DNA of 64,000 nt from Paramecium tetraurelia (GCF_000165425.1 NW_001798997.1:186001-250000); one strand, 5' to 3'; positions 24,177-37,381 are shown, counted from the first letter of the stretch. Notes: generated by a model not told the origin, from the letters alone. Translations and numbers: made by a program.

Positions 24177-24446
24177 TAAATCATAATATAAAATAAAATA
24201 CCATTTATTTACATTCTTATCGACTTCTTTAATCATTAAAATTATTACTCACACCAAGTATTCTACTCTATCGTACCAAATTTCAACTCTGATTTAATAT
24301 CAACTTTATGTTCTCATTTAACTTAGACATTAAACTAATTTCATCAAAGTGTTTGTATTAATTATATCAAATTTTAGAAGATAATTATGCCACTAAAAGA
24401 TTATGATATCTGATCGTAAATAGTTTAAATTAATTAATAAAGTCTA

Positions 24447-26443
24447 ATGGGAAATAAATAACATTAAGCAAAATTGAGAAATAGCAATATAAGTATGAAC
24501 AGCCTGGGAAGGTCCGTTTCAACAGCCCCCACGAATGAGTCAGGTTTAATTAGATTCACAACTGATGGCAGCTTGAGTTCTTCCATGTTTGGAGGAGTTG
24601 AGTTTTATTTTAATCGCATGCCCAATACTGTTATAGACGGAATCTGTTAATTCCTAACTATCAACGATCTTACAAATTTGTATTGCACTAGTCGGTTTGT
24701 ATATGAGAGATTTTACACGTCACTTCCATACTCAATTGCGTGTGGAAATCTATTGTACAAGTAGTATGAAGACAGAAGACACATTGCCTAGTAGGCAGTT
24801 CAAACTAAACATGCATCTTGGCCATAAGTATTATAGGTTTTTATGGAAAACAAGTAATATTTTTAACTTTATCGAATGCTAGAAAATAAATGCAAATTCT
24901 ACACATCAATCTCAGATAATCGTTGTAGGGTGCCTATCAATTGCATATCATCTATCCCCCGTTGCTAATGGATGAGATTACTAAGGAAGGATTGAACTCA
25001 GATTTTTAAAGATAAATTATGCAAAAATTATAAGATTGTTAAGAATGCCACACAATTACTGAAATACAAATCATGAATTAAACAAGAGCATATTTCAAAA
25101 AGTCATCACTCTAAAAATAATAATTGCTCAATACAATGTTAGAGATAAGAACAATCAGAAAATTCCAAGTAGATTAAAAGTAAAATTTATAATAATTATT
25201 TTTAGATTGCCTTAATTATTTAATATTTTAATAATATTATGTTCATCTATTAAATCTCTATTACAAATAATAGCATTGACTCTTGAATGTGCATTCAATG
25301 CAAACGATACTGTTGGTCTACTAGACTTTTACCTTTATAATTATTAAATGTATCTTATATGGATGCAGCAAGTTGATGAGTTTGCCACACCATACCTAAA
25401 AATGTTTGATATCATTTTAAACGAATAGATCAAATCATATTAATCTCCTCCCTTTACCCTGCAATGGATTATGATGAAAATGTGGAATTAATGCATTTAT
25501 CAAAAAAGCAAACATTTCTTAAGATCTATTTTCCTTCAATTGCTCTAATAAGTACGACTTAATCCATCTCTAAAATACGAATTATTTTTGTTAAAAGATT
25601 ACATCTCCTAATTAATTGATCTTTCAACCGATCAATCAAATATTAGAATGGCTGGACATTCTAAATTTACCTATATAAAAGATTTAGAGACTTTATTTTA
25701 AGTTGTGATAAGTCAGTCTGTTGATCTTTGGAATTCAAGAGATTTTGATTTTAAAACTGATATTAACGTGCTTGGATATGTCTTTCAAAAGTATATTTTA
25801 GAAAATAATCTGTTGTATAGTCTTTTGGAATAAAAATACGAAATTATTAAAGCATCAATTGAAACAATTAAATAAAGTTAAGAATACTAGAAAAGAACAA
25901 TGAAATATGATAATGATAATTAGATTCTATAAGAATAAGCAGATTACTCATTTCAATTATTGAATATTAATAAAGTATATTCGAAGATCAAATAAATAAT
26001 TAATGGAGATTTTGCAATGGAATAAAATGTAAGGTTAACTATAAACTATTAAAAAAACACACTTGATAGAGTGCAAATGTATCTTAGAGAATATCACCCT
26101 GATTTATATGATTCAGATTTCCTAATTAGCAAATATTGATGTAACTTCTAGGGAAAGTGTTTAAATTCGTGATGCAGTAATAATACATAGATCAAAATCA
26201 GAAAAGTATGATATTCAATTGGTATCCTATGATTCCTTAATTGATGCTGAGATCTTAAAATAATTGATCAACTAGCATTAAACCAACTAATAAAAAACTT
26301 GTAAGGCTTCAAAATAGAAGAACGAATTGCCAAAATTGTAATTGAAATAATAAGAGTAAAGTGAAACATTTTTTTCGATCAATATTGTAAATGGATTAAA
26401 TCTTGCTTAGAGTTTAACAGAGTAATTTATAAGCCAACAATGA
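24447..26443 (+). CDS. F-box-like protein
   Basis: ATG 24447, with an intron at 24854-24882 (29 nt) and one of 26 nt near 25190; both restore long open frames. At residues 58-100 is an F-box-like motif: MPNTVIDGICQFLTINDLTN followed by LYCTSRFVYERFY. After this come about 500 helical residues (for example DFATPYLKMFD-like segments and WIMMKMWNQCIYQKSKHFL) with no known domain. The frame that reaches TGA at 26137-26139 is good, but a second frame (VTSRESVQIRDAVIIHRSKS) continues to TGA 26441-26443; a further splice near 26075-26120 probably joins them, though I could not find a classic intron. An adaptor for an SCF ubiquitin ligase is the natural guess. Confidence 0.6.
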
Positions 26444-26543
26444 TTATATATGTTCACAATTTTGTTAGATTTATTTAATGAAAATTACCAAAAATATATT
26501 AATGTTTGTAATAATTATATATATATAAATAATTTAATTAGAA

Positions 26544-27299
26544 TCATAATAATTCTTATAAAAATTAGTCGATAGCGTTAAACATTTTATTTTATTGAAC
26601 GAGATCGCTTTCAAACTCTTTATCTCCGTTTAGTACTAGTATGGATGTATTTTGATGGGTTTCCCTTAATAGCCATTCTTCATGTCTATCGTGGATTTGA
26701 GTCAGATATTCTTTGGAAATGGTATTCTTTAAAATAATAAAAATGGCGGTAATACTTTCTCTTCATCTCTTGCTCTCTTTTGCATCCTTGAAAAGCAGAC
26801 ATCAGGGTCTACTTGTAAATATATGATCATTTGCTTTTGTATTTTTTTCCCAAACACAATTCATCAGCAAAGCCAACTCATAAAATTTCTCATACAAAGC
26901 GAATTCTAATTTATTTATCATTCCATTCTTGTGTCCATTAACAGCAAAGATCTCTTTATCAGCTTCTATGCTCCTTTCACTTAGAATGCAATGTCTATCT
27001 TCAGGGTTCAATGGATCAGATAGAACCTCCTTCCAATGCTTAAGTCTGCTGTAGAATGCATAAACTTGCATAGTGTAAGCCCATCTTGATGGCTCCTCAT
27101 AAAAGGAACCTAACAAATTCAAAGTTGGATCTCCATTAATGCTTTGCCATTCATTAACTGGTTCCGCAATAAATCTCAACTACAAATTATTAATGATATT
27201 TACATCTGGATATTTCTATTACATCAATCTTAGTAGAGTGCTTTTGCCAGATCCAATATTACCTTCAATAGAGATAAGAGTGTATTGTTTTGATTTCAT
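26544..27299 (-). CDS. Deoxynucleoside kinase (dCK/dGK/TK2 family)
   Basis: Minus strand, ATG 27299 to TGA 26544-26546, about 227 residues. The P-loop is IEGNIGSGKST; then comes the substrate motif AEPVNEWQSINGDPTLNL, the RWAYTMQVYAFYSRLKHW helix, the DRHCILSERSIEAD region (the family's DRS/ERS motif), and MIIYLQVDPDVCFSRMQKRA with the LID RARDEEK, then YLTQIHDRHEEWL. The order matches the animal deoxynucleoside kinases that phosphorylate deoxynucleosides in the salvage pathway. Introns: 22 and 26 nt, plus a possible 24-nt intron at 27180-27203 that has no in-frame stop, so either form would translate. Substrate choice cannot be told from sequence. Convergent with the F-box-like gene. Confidence 0.9.
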
Positions 27300-27476
27300 A
27301 AATATAAAATAATAATATTGGAGGGATTTTTGAAATATAAATAAGAAATTTATATCTAATTCAAATTAGCAGTTAATAAGAAATTGTTTATTTTTTGTTA
27401 TTAAACCTAATTATAAAAAACTCTAATTTTTGAAAATTTCAATGCGTCATTAATTATTCTTTGATACTTGAATTAA

Positions 27477-27934
27477 TCAGCCGGTTAAATCACATAATTC
27501 AACTAAATCAACACTGGTATCAGGTAGCATAACAAAATCATAATTCTATTTGTAGCAAATCTGGTTACTCCGAATATCAACAAATATTGATAAGATATTA
27601 TTGTTTCACATAGATGCTCATTTCTAGTTTAAAATGATTATATCTGTAGATCCTTTTGCAGTCCCTATTGAACTAATTGAAATTTCATCATTTCTTTAAT
27701 AACCAAATGTATAACAAGAATTCTTATTCAATAATTAAGTAATATTTACCAAACAGTTGAGTTACATATTATATATTTATCCTTAGGGCTGCATCAAAAG
27801 CAAATCTATTTAACTCTAAAAATCTAAAATAATTATTTATTCTTCTCAACTTCTTCTTTTGCTAAATACTCATAATTTAGTTCTTTTGCAAAATAGACAA
27901 ATTATCCAAGCAAAGAAACATCCATTTCCTGCAT
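27477..27934 (-). pseudogene. Small unknown gene, probably broken by two TGA codons
   Basis: Minus strand. ATG at 27934 (MQEMDVSLLGQFVYFAKELN) leads, after a 26-nt intron, to a protein-like frame that ends at a TGA at 27618-27620, about 100 residues. The same frame goes on past this TGA and a second TGA four codons later, with clearly protein-like sequence (LSIFVDIRSNQICYKQNY, LPDTSVDLVELCDLTG) up to a TGA at 27477-27479. No intron with GT..AG ends removes both stops. I read it as a gene with two recent nonsense mutations; a shorter live gene of 27618-27934 is the alternative. Family not recognised. Confidence 0.4.
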
Positions 27935-28080
27935 TATAAATTTGATAAATATAATTTAATATTATAGAATATGAGTTCAGAAAAGTTTTTATCCCAATAC
28001 AATCTATTTTTAACAAGTAAACTTATTCACAACCAGAGCTAGCAACTACAACTGGGCATTCAATAGCATAGTCTTAATAT

Positions 28081-31000
28081 TCAATTTTAATTCTGATAAA
28101 TCTTATCCTTTCTGCTGTTCTAAATCAATTATATAATTTATTTACATAAGGAAGTATTCTATTAAGAACTTGAAGTACTCCCTCTATATCCTTCAGCAAA
28201 CAAACTCGACTTTCTTGGCTTATGCTTTCTCTACATGGTAGCTCTGCTTGTTGTTGCTTTAGTGTGTCTAACTTAAATTTTCTCGAATCCAATATTAGTA
28301 TCTATCAAGCCTAATCTTGCTATTCTTCTATTATCACGTTGTAATTCGCTTTCTAATTGAAAATCATATTCATTTGATGACAATGGAAATTAGATTCTAC
28401 CGAAATTATTTACAAAATCCATATAGATTGCATAAGCTTTAGCAAATTCTAAATATGTAATCCATTCATTCAATTCATCTTCAGTTTCAAGAGCAAAGTA
28501 AACTTTCCTATAATTCTCAAATACTTGCTTTCCTCTACTCCATTAAGAAGTGGTGATAGTTAAAGCAAAATATTCACTATTAAACTCTCTCTCAATCAGT
28601 TGAATGTGTTTCAAATAAATAGTTAAAATATGTTCAGGATTATCATCCTCTTAAGAAACTCTATTTTTATTACAAATTAGCTTACATTAAATATTCGCTT
28701 GAAATCACACAAAATCGCCAGTTCCATTATAAACCCTTCTCAGATCTTTTATTAATGTATCCAGATTTCAATAGAACATTTCTTCTATTTTAATCTAGTA
28801 TCTATTTTATCTTTTTTATTATCAATTATTTCTTTTCGAAAAGAGTCAATCTAGGTAGTAAAGTACCTTCATCTATAATAACTGAATTTCTATTTTACGC
28901 CTAGGTCCAATGATATTGCATTCGAGTATACTCTTTGTTGTTATGATAATCAAATGGTTGGGGTATCTTCTGCAATGCCAAAGCTACATTTTTATGGGCC
29001 TGTCTTCTTTATGCATAAGTCATTCTCTAATAGATTGTCTCTCTAAAAAATGAATACGAAAATCTATAATAAATATTTTCAATCTCCATGTTCATTATAT
29101 CCAATATCCCTAATTCATACAGAGCGTTTAATTCATTTATTAAAGGCTTTTGTCTAATAAAATCTTTAAACGGATTCACATAATTTAAAGTTTAGATATC
29201 GAATATATCTCCGATTACGCAAGCTTACTTTAAGATTAATTGCTGCACTGCAGTGAGCTTATCAATGTAAGGACCATTTATTTAGACAGTCATCAATGGC
29301 GCATCAACATCTAACCATTCTTCATGTTTGATGAGTTGGCGAAACTTTTTTGAGGCCATTCCTAAGTTTCTTTACTCATCTAGAATTATGTAATGATTGT
29401 CCAATAAATGTTTCATTAAATAGATCATTTTCAATGGATGACCACAAGTTCTCACATACAAATAATTGATGCATAGAGAATTAAAATCCATTTCCTCTAA
29501 TTCAGGTTTTGACTCCCAAAACATCAATGGATCTCTTATCTTTTTGAGTATTTCCACCATTTCATAAATATCATCTATAGATGATGTTCTTTTTCTACGT
29601 GCAAACATAGTTTATTCTTGATTTTTCTAATCCTCTTCCATGCAAATAAAAGATTTGATTTTGAAATGTTTTTCAAATAATTCTGACAACTAATCATCCT
29701 ACTTGAGTCCTTTCAAATTAATTGTAAGTTTATTTGTTTGTTTTGCAATCATTTTGCTTAAGAATTCAGATTGGCATTCAGATTTATGATTATTGTTATC
29801 AAAAAAGGAAAACTCCTTAAATTAATTCCTAATACAACCAACAACTAAAATATTTTTAAAGTTTTTGAGAATGGATTTCAACAGATATAATGATCCATCA
29901 TCAGAATCTTACATATCATCAATCAGTATTATCAATGCCTAGGAATAATATTCTTATATTTAATCCTCATTTTAAATTTGAGCTTAGAGTTATTCCTATT
30001 CTAAATATAAGCTAATTAGTTTATAGACAAATTTCTTAATTGACTTTGCTAGTGTTAAGTCTTCTCTAATCGTATTGGCTTTAATATCATTTACAGTAAG
30101 ACTCAACACTTAGCTAATTAAATTGGCTAAATGCGAGTCGCATTCATAAATCTATTATATTAATTCAACATTTGCTGCTTTATTTAATCTCTATGCATAC
30201 GATAGAAAAATATTTCTTAAGAAAATTCTAATAGAGTTCAATAATTTTGATCTGCTAGATGGATTTAAGGAAGATATCATAATCTCCAAAAGGGCTTCTT
30301 TATTTTATAAAGACTCAATATTTTTAAGCACAGTTTTAGCCAAAAATGATTTGCCAATACCATACTCACCTTGAATCAACACTAATCTATTTTGAACATA
30401 TTTGTTTTTTTTGAATTCATCTAAAAATTTTTGAATAAAATCCTTTATCTAATTGATCTCTTGTTTTCTACCAACTGGTTAGAGTTCCTCATCATATTCT
30501 CTACAATTAATATGGTATTTATCAAATACGATAGTTGATGATAGATTATTGTGACATTAGAGAGATTTCGAGGATACGATAGTATTGAGATTGGTTACAC
30601 TTCCCATAGATTGAGTATTCATCACTCTAAATTCAAGATGAGTATTGATATCTTTTATTTTCTTAAAATCCTCTTATAGACACAAGGGCTCGTATATCAA
30701 TACTCCTTTTTCCTTTCCCTTAACTTTCCTTTCACTCCAAAAGATGGATTGGATCTTGGTCTAGGCATCGCTTGCACTTTACTAATCTATTAGGATGCAA
30801 GGTGAAAATGGCTAGGTTGCAATTTACATCAATCTCGCAGCCAAATTAACACAATCCCCTAACACTGAATATTCTCTTCTACTCCCAGAGGTTCCTACGA
30901 CTCCACAGTAGGCTATTCCTGTTGATATTCCAATTGCAACCTTGCACTTGATCTTTTTCAATTCTGACTCTAATAGAAATGCTGATTAAATGGCTCTCAC

Positions 31001-32090
31001 TGGATCATTTTGATGACTTACAGGTGGTAATCCAAATACTGCAATGCAAGTGGAACCTTTATCATCCATCAATAATTTATTTAGAGAACCTTCAAAGGTA
31101 TAGACACAATACTGAACAGTTCTAATTACGTTTTGTATTCTCTGTAGTCCTGAATCTGTTTTAGCATCTGATAAATCTATACTCAAATTGATGAACATAG
31201 TAGTCACTCTTCTTAATTCACTGCCCCATCTCTCTAATCCTATCTCCATATATGGTTTGAGTGCTGCAGGGACAAACATCGCTAATTATTACAAAATTTT
31301 GGGATTCAAAATTATTGAATTTTTGATGAGAGTCGCCTCGGCCTTCAATTTAACTTTACTGTATGCATTCAATTTCTTCACCAGATAAAACTGTTTATTG
31401 TCATGGTTGATAGTTTCGAATGTGAAGTAATCCTTTACAAATTCATAGACTTCCTTCGATATTATGGTTTCTCCTCCTTTGGTAGCGCAATGTTCACTTT
31501 AGAATGCTTACAACAATGGTTCTCCTGTGGCCAGATATTCTGATCGATTGTAGACTCCTCCTACATAGATTATGTTGATATCCCCAATTCCAAATCCAAT
31601 CTTGACTGATAATTTCAAATCTGGTAATATGCATGTATCATTTAACTTGTTTTAGATATCCAATGCATTTTAAAGTGCCATTCTACAAGTTAGTCTTAGA
31701 TCTTCATGCACCTGTACAATATCTGTTTTGTATGAAGGAGGCCACACAACAATCATGGCATCTAAAATTAGTAGAAATATTGACCTCCTGCGAATTTCAA
31801 TATGTCACCTCCACTTTAACTTATCGCTTTCACTAGTAATTCCATATATCTATTAATTACAAAGGCAGTTAATTCTGGTCCTTCGTTTCCCAATTTCGAA
31901 AGACTCTCGGTCAGATTCGTAAATCCTGAGACATCTGTGAACATTACAACACTTTAAAATGATTATTTTGCAGGTAATTCCTTAATTCTCAACAATCAAA
32001 TATTTTATACTATTCATGCTATGCAAAATACTAAACAACCAAAGCAGGAACATATCCCATTAATGACATCAAACTCTTCTTTGTTAACAT
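28081..32090 (-). CDS. Soluble (bicarbonate-type, ADCY10-like) adenylyl cyclase
   Basis: Minus strand, ATG 32090 to TGA 28081-28083, about 1300 residues with several short introns. Cyclase domain C1 starts after residue 40 with VVMFTDVSGFTNLTESL and has the second metal-site strand ILKFAGDAMIVVW, joined across a 23-nt intron. C2 begins at about 31200 (RRVTTMFINLSIDL; TFEGSLNKLLMDDKGSTCI; GISTGIAYCGVVGTSGSRRE). A P-loop ATPase region follows (LIQGEYGIGKSFLAKTVL, about 30335-30380), then a long helical region like the TPR part of ADCY10, and a Ser/Gln-rich tail. The FEGSLNKLLMDDKG block is typical for soluble adenylyl cyclase, which makes cAMP and is stimulated by bicarbonate and calcium. Distinct from the channel-linked cyclase known in Paramecium. 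Confidence 0.9.
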
Positions 32091-32116
32091 AGTTAATTAA
32101 ATATATAATAATACAA

Positions 32117-33947
32117 TCACGATTCTTATTCAAAATTTTCCTTTTAGTATTCTATAACCTATTAATTATTTTACTATAAGGTAGTAATCAAGAAGCCTTC
32201 CTAATTATAGCTTTTCTAATCATCACTATCTTCAAGTGGATTGACAACGTCCTAATCACTGTATGGATCAATAGATTCTGCAGCCTTGATGAATACTTCA
32301 CTGCCATTTTCATTATCATTTAAAGTGTTCTTATTGGATTGCTATTATTTTAACAGTTTCTAATCATTCTGAGTGGCTTAATTTTGAATCATTTTAATAA
32401 ATACATCTTCCTATTAATGGTTAGATTCTTTTAGTTTATCCTCCTCATTTACATTTGATCTTTTAATTTCATTGCTTTCAATCATTTTGCCAAAAGTATC
32501 CTTCCTTTCTTCTTCCTCCACAACATTGAAGTAGGCAGTACCATTCAACTTCCCCTTTTCTTCATTCTAAGGTTCTGTATAGGATTTAGTTTAATTCTAG
32601 GATTAATTAACCTAAAATAGTTGAGAATCACGAGAAAAATATTAAACCTTATCCTAAACAACTTAAACTTAATTCTTCTGTTGAAGTGTATTAGATGATT
32701 CATCAACATCTGAAATTTTAATTGTAATTGGCGATATAGTTGATTTCTTTGCTGGAATATCTTGAACATTGAGATTTTTTTTTGATTTTTATTCATCAAT
32801 TTTGGATATATTGATTGAATTGATTTTTTTTAAATCTAATTTTGACTTATTCTTAGATTATACTTTTTATTAATTATCCCTAGTACCAACACTCTTGCTT
32901 TTTAAGTCTTTTGGTGATTGAGAAATTTACTAAATGCTGTTATCATTTCTATATTACTTAGGCTTAGTTAAGACTAACTGAATTTCCTTGTGATATTTCT
33001 TATACTAATAAACTGGTTTTTATTATGAGCTTCTGACAGATGGAAGTTGTGTTGTTTAATCGGATCGTATTTGTAATTACTATTATTGTTAGGTACTTGG
33101 ATCTCGTTAACTTTAGATTTGATCTGTGTGTCTATCTGTGATAGTCTTTTTGATTGTGTTATCTTAGACGGATTCATAATGCTCAAAAACAAAATTATGA
33201 TTGTCTGTTTCCTCCAATTCTATATTCTAATTTCTTTCAAGTGTCCTTGATTCTATAGCTATTTTTTTAGTGTCTTGATTATGGGATTGATATTTTTGAT
33301 CTTTTCTTCTTTAGGACATACTAATGAGGCCTTCGCTTTTCTTGATTTAAGGCAATTTTGAAAAGTTCTTTTGAGTCTTGACGTTCTCCACTTCCTTTTT
33401 ATTACCCAATGAATTCGCACGCAGTTTTCTTCTCAGTTATTCAGTAGCTTAACTAATTTTTCGTAACTCATCTTGCTATTTAGAGATTTAATTGTCCATT
33501 TATTCTTATGGAAAATACGTAATTACTAACTGTTAAACATTCTAGACTGTTGCAATGAGTTAATCTAGAAATGTTACAAAGTGTTCTTTTGATAATGATC
33601 TAGATACATCAGGAACTTTTTGAGTGTTGGATACTTGAGAGGTTGTCTTGTGTTGAGGCGAGCTGGATTAATTTAATACTTAAGTTTATTCTTGTTGATG
33701 CTAAACTTTATGTATTCATCCTTACTATAGTTTATTCAAAGGACTTTGATTGTTGATTACTCAAATTTCTTTAGCTCATTCTATCTTGTTTCATTTTCAC
33801 CATTCGCTATCTCACTTCCCGATTAAGGTGGTATTATTCCAAATGAATATCCTTCTCAGCCTTGTAATCGAACACCTTCCCTCTTCTCGCAACTGACACC
33901 CCATCCAACTAAAAAGGAGGCTTTATTTTTGTCTTTAGTTGTTGCAT
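32117..33947 (-). CDS. Gln/Ser/Lys-rich, mostly disordered protein
   Basis: Minus strand, ATG 33947 to TGA 32117-32119, about 601 residues with one 25-nt intron near 33700. Composition is dominated by Gln, Lys, Ser, Asn and Glu; a short coiled coil is visible near residues 130-175 (around DELRKISQATEQLRRKLRAN). No domain was recognised. It ends 26 bp before the start of the adenylyl cyclase gene, and starts only 13 bp from the divergent start of the next gene; a downstream ATG (MVKMKQDRMSQRN) is a possible alternative start. Confidence 0.7.
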
Positions 33948-33960
33948 ATAATTTTTATAA

Positions 33961-36900
33961 ATGAATTATGCTAATCCATTTTCTTTATCATCTCATGGAA
34001 GTTTCCTCAGTCCCAAAGAAACCCCAAGCATTTTAACGAGCTTTCTCTCTTAAAATTAGTCCATAAGATCAGCCCAATCAAATCCTATTAAATTGAGTTT
34101 CATCTAGCATCCAAAAAACCCAAAGAAAACAGATCTTGCATCCCCAAGATCCAAAATGGTTACCTTGCATGAGGATAGGAAACTAAAGAACACCAATTTT
34201 GAAAGAATCAAATATGTTTCAGAGCATTCTACTACACCTTATTTATGCATTTCAAAAAAACATCCCCAAATTCGTATTCCAATACTCCCGAAACTATCAC
34301 CTGAACCTAAGATGGAAGTGTAGAGAATGCCTTATATAAACATTATGACAGAACCAACTGCTGCAATTGAAGAACATAGTGATGAAGGGAGAAGTAATGG
34401 CGAAAAAAGTATGGATAATAATAGGTCAGATAACCTACTCTACGTTTCTGAAACCTCTCATAATTTTGAGGACCAATTATCCACAAGCAAACTCTCCCTC
34501 AAATCCCGCTTTAAATCAGCAGTCTAAAAATCATTTCGCTCTCCTCCCAGGAAAGTATTATCTTATATAATTAGTCATTATTTAACCTCCTTATATCTCA
34601 CGAATTTAATACGCTACAAGAAAACGAGAGGAAATCCATCCAAATTAAATTCGAACCAGGTAATTAAGTATTAGCTACTAAATTAATATACCGCAAAAAA
34701 TCTAAATGGAGGTAATAATGCATCCAAACACAGGAAATCAAAAGACATTCTCGCTTTATTAATGATGAATAGTTTAGCATATCAACTAAGGCATTCCAAA
34801 GGAAAATCAATTTAATTCATGGAACCAACTCTAGAAATCTAATTTCAATTGAATCCTTTTCTTTACTTCCAAAATCTTCAAGAAAATCTGCAATTAGCAT
34901 TGTTTCCAAACTACAAAACAATACTTTATCAGGAATCTCTGATCATACGATCGACAAAAATGAGGAATCAGAATTACATAGGAACAGCAACAAGGAATCT
35001 AAACCAGTTAAATTTAATATAACAGTGACTTTTTAAAATACTGATATAGCAGCATACCAATTTAACAAACCAAAATATACTTATCACCACAATGAAGAAA
35101 TCTAATAATTGCAAAGTCTTTCCCCAAAAGCAACTCCAAAGATCCTTCCTATGACTTTGCAACAATCTAATAATCATATTTCACTTGTATCAACTAAGAA
35201 ATTAGATTATAATTCAACTTTTGTCAATCTAAAAACCAAGAGATTATCTAGGTTATCTGTTCAATAAGGGGTGACATAAGAGGAAGTCTAAAAAATAGAA
35301 TAGCAAAACGAATTCAATAAAGTATTATTTTATATATATGACATATAGCCTGGGTTATTCTTCAGAGTTTATTATCAAAATAAATTATACAAATTGATGC
35401 AAAAATCCAATTATACAAAAGAAAACTTAGTAGAAATAGAACAAGGTTTTAGACCAAAGTTTGTCTCACCCAATACCAATACAATAATGAGTAATGCTTA
35501 CACAATGATGTCGACAACAGAATAGGGAATAAGATAGAGAAAAATCACAAATGAATAATTAAGTGATAAAATTTAATTTTTGGGAATCAAATTCCCAAAA
35601 TATTAGATTGAATCTGAGAAACCGCCCTTTGATTATAATAATGAATCATCCTTGGAGGGATCGGAATCTAGTGATGATTCAGAATCATAAGTGTCCTTAA
35701 ATTAATTTCTAGAAAGTCCCTTGAATCCTAATAGTAATAATTTAAATAAATTAAAGTTAGAACCATTAGAAAAAAACAAAAAGCCATCTAAAAGAAAAAA
35801 ATCACTTCAAGAGATATCAAATGAACAAGATGATTAAACTCACTTTTATAATGATCAACCTACAGATTAAAAATGTAATAATAATAAATTAAGTTATAGA
35901 ATTATCCACTGGGTCATTAGTGCTAATAAAAAAAATAAGGGAAGCCTTTCATATCCCTTTAACTATTTAGCCAATTTTGAACATTTTGGAATCTTCTGCA
36001 AAAAATAGGTTGTTAAGTTATAGTGTTTCCGTTTGTGAAGACTTTCATATGGAAATAGTAGAGGATTTAGATCAAATAGCAAATTAAAAATTGTTAAAGT
36101 TTCAGAAAAATTCATAATTGAACTCTATGATCTTTCAAGCTGTCTAAATCAGATATTCTTAGATTTTGATTGGGAGGTATGTCAGCTAAACAAGAATGAT
36201 TGACGTTGAACATTAAGATCCTGTTGTTTAAACAACTATTTTAGAAATATAGGAAAAAAATGACCAATCTTAATCTAATTAATCACAATCACAATTCTCA
36301 CAGATTAAGAGCCAAAAAATGAATTCTAGCAAGGAAGCTGTTAAAGAGTCAAATTCTAAGAAGCCTTAGACAGGAGGGAAAATAAAGTAATCTTAAAGAT
36401 ATCTTACAAAATAAGATTCTCTTTAAGTTCAATAATATTAATCATGGAATAGAAGAGCAATGCAATCTGGAGATTTATCAAACACTCTGTAATAGTCAAA
36501 TTAATAAAACTCGAATTTCTTTACTCAAGCCTCAACTGTTCTAATCACAAAACCTACATAAACATCATAATAGTCTGTTTTTAGAGTTATGAGTTCAAAG
36601 CATATAGATTTGAATAGTTCTCAATAAGATGCAAGTTCCTCATTAAATTCCTCATAAAATGAAGAAACTCCTTAATCTGGTTAAGTGTAAAAGAGTTCAT
36701 AGACATAAACCTAAAACTAAACACAACCATAGCAACCCCAATTAATCCAAGTTTAAGCTTCGAATTAAATCAGTTCTGGTAGAAATTTGCGTTGTTTAGA
36801 TGAAGATTCTTAGTAAGAACTACATGAATAATTTGACTTGGACCATTTATAAAACAACATGGTATTTGTTTTGCATTATATAAGAATTAATTAAGCATGT

Positions 36901-37339
36901 AAATGCACTCATTAAGAATGAGAACTCACATTAAGGAATCCTCGAGAAGGTAGAAATTAGATCAAATTTAATAAATTAAATTGGCAATTTATGATCATAA
37001 TTATACAGAAGTAAGCTGATTGAATAATTAAAAATAGTTTATTGATAATATCTAGTTCATTCCAGAAGCTCAACTAGATACTCCGTTATAAAATGGAAAT
37101 ACGTTTCTTATTTTAGCTGCTTAGTGTGGATGTAGCGAAATTGTTCATGAGCTAATAAAGAGAGGTGCAGACATCAATATTTAAAATGTATGGTATTACT
37201 AAAGAAGGATGATGGCAATACTGCAGTTCATTTGGCTTTGGCATATGGGCATTACAAGATTGCGGATTTGTTAATGGAAGCAGGAGGAAGTACTCATATC
37301 ATCAACAGAAAAGGATAAAATGCCTGGGGAATATTGTGA
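33961..37339 (+). CDS. Large protein with C-terminal ankyrin repeats
   Basis: ATG 33961 (MNYANPFSLSSHGSFLSPKE) to TGA 37337-37339, about 1087 residues. Introns: 20 nt (from about 34552), 25 nt (from about 35876), 23 nt (from about 36862), 27 nt (from about 37011, with an in-frame TGA) and about 20 nt near 37191. The first 900 residues are low-complexity, rich in Ser, Asn, Gln and Lys, with an acidic Ser patch (LEGSESSDDSESQ) and a folded-looking island (VLFYIYDIQPGLFFRVYYQN). The end carries ankyrin repeats: LQNGNTFLILAAQCGCSEIV..ELIKRGADINIQ and DGNTAVHLALAYGHYKIADL. Likely a scaffold; function unknown. A later start is possible. Confidence 0.75.
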
Positions 37340-37381
37340 TACTTATTATTTTTATTTATATAAATATATTAAAATTAAAAA

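Noticed and set aside
27477-27934. Selenoprotein with two selenocysteines
   Set aside because: TGA residues do not sit in a redox-like context and two Sec five residues apart in an unknown protein is unlikely; nonsense decay is simpler.
33961-37339. Two separate genes, one upstream and one ankyrin protein
   Set aside because: The frame is continuous across the middle (about 36170-36230) without TGA once the 25-nt intron near 35876 is removed.
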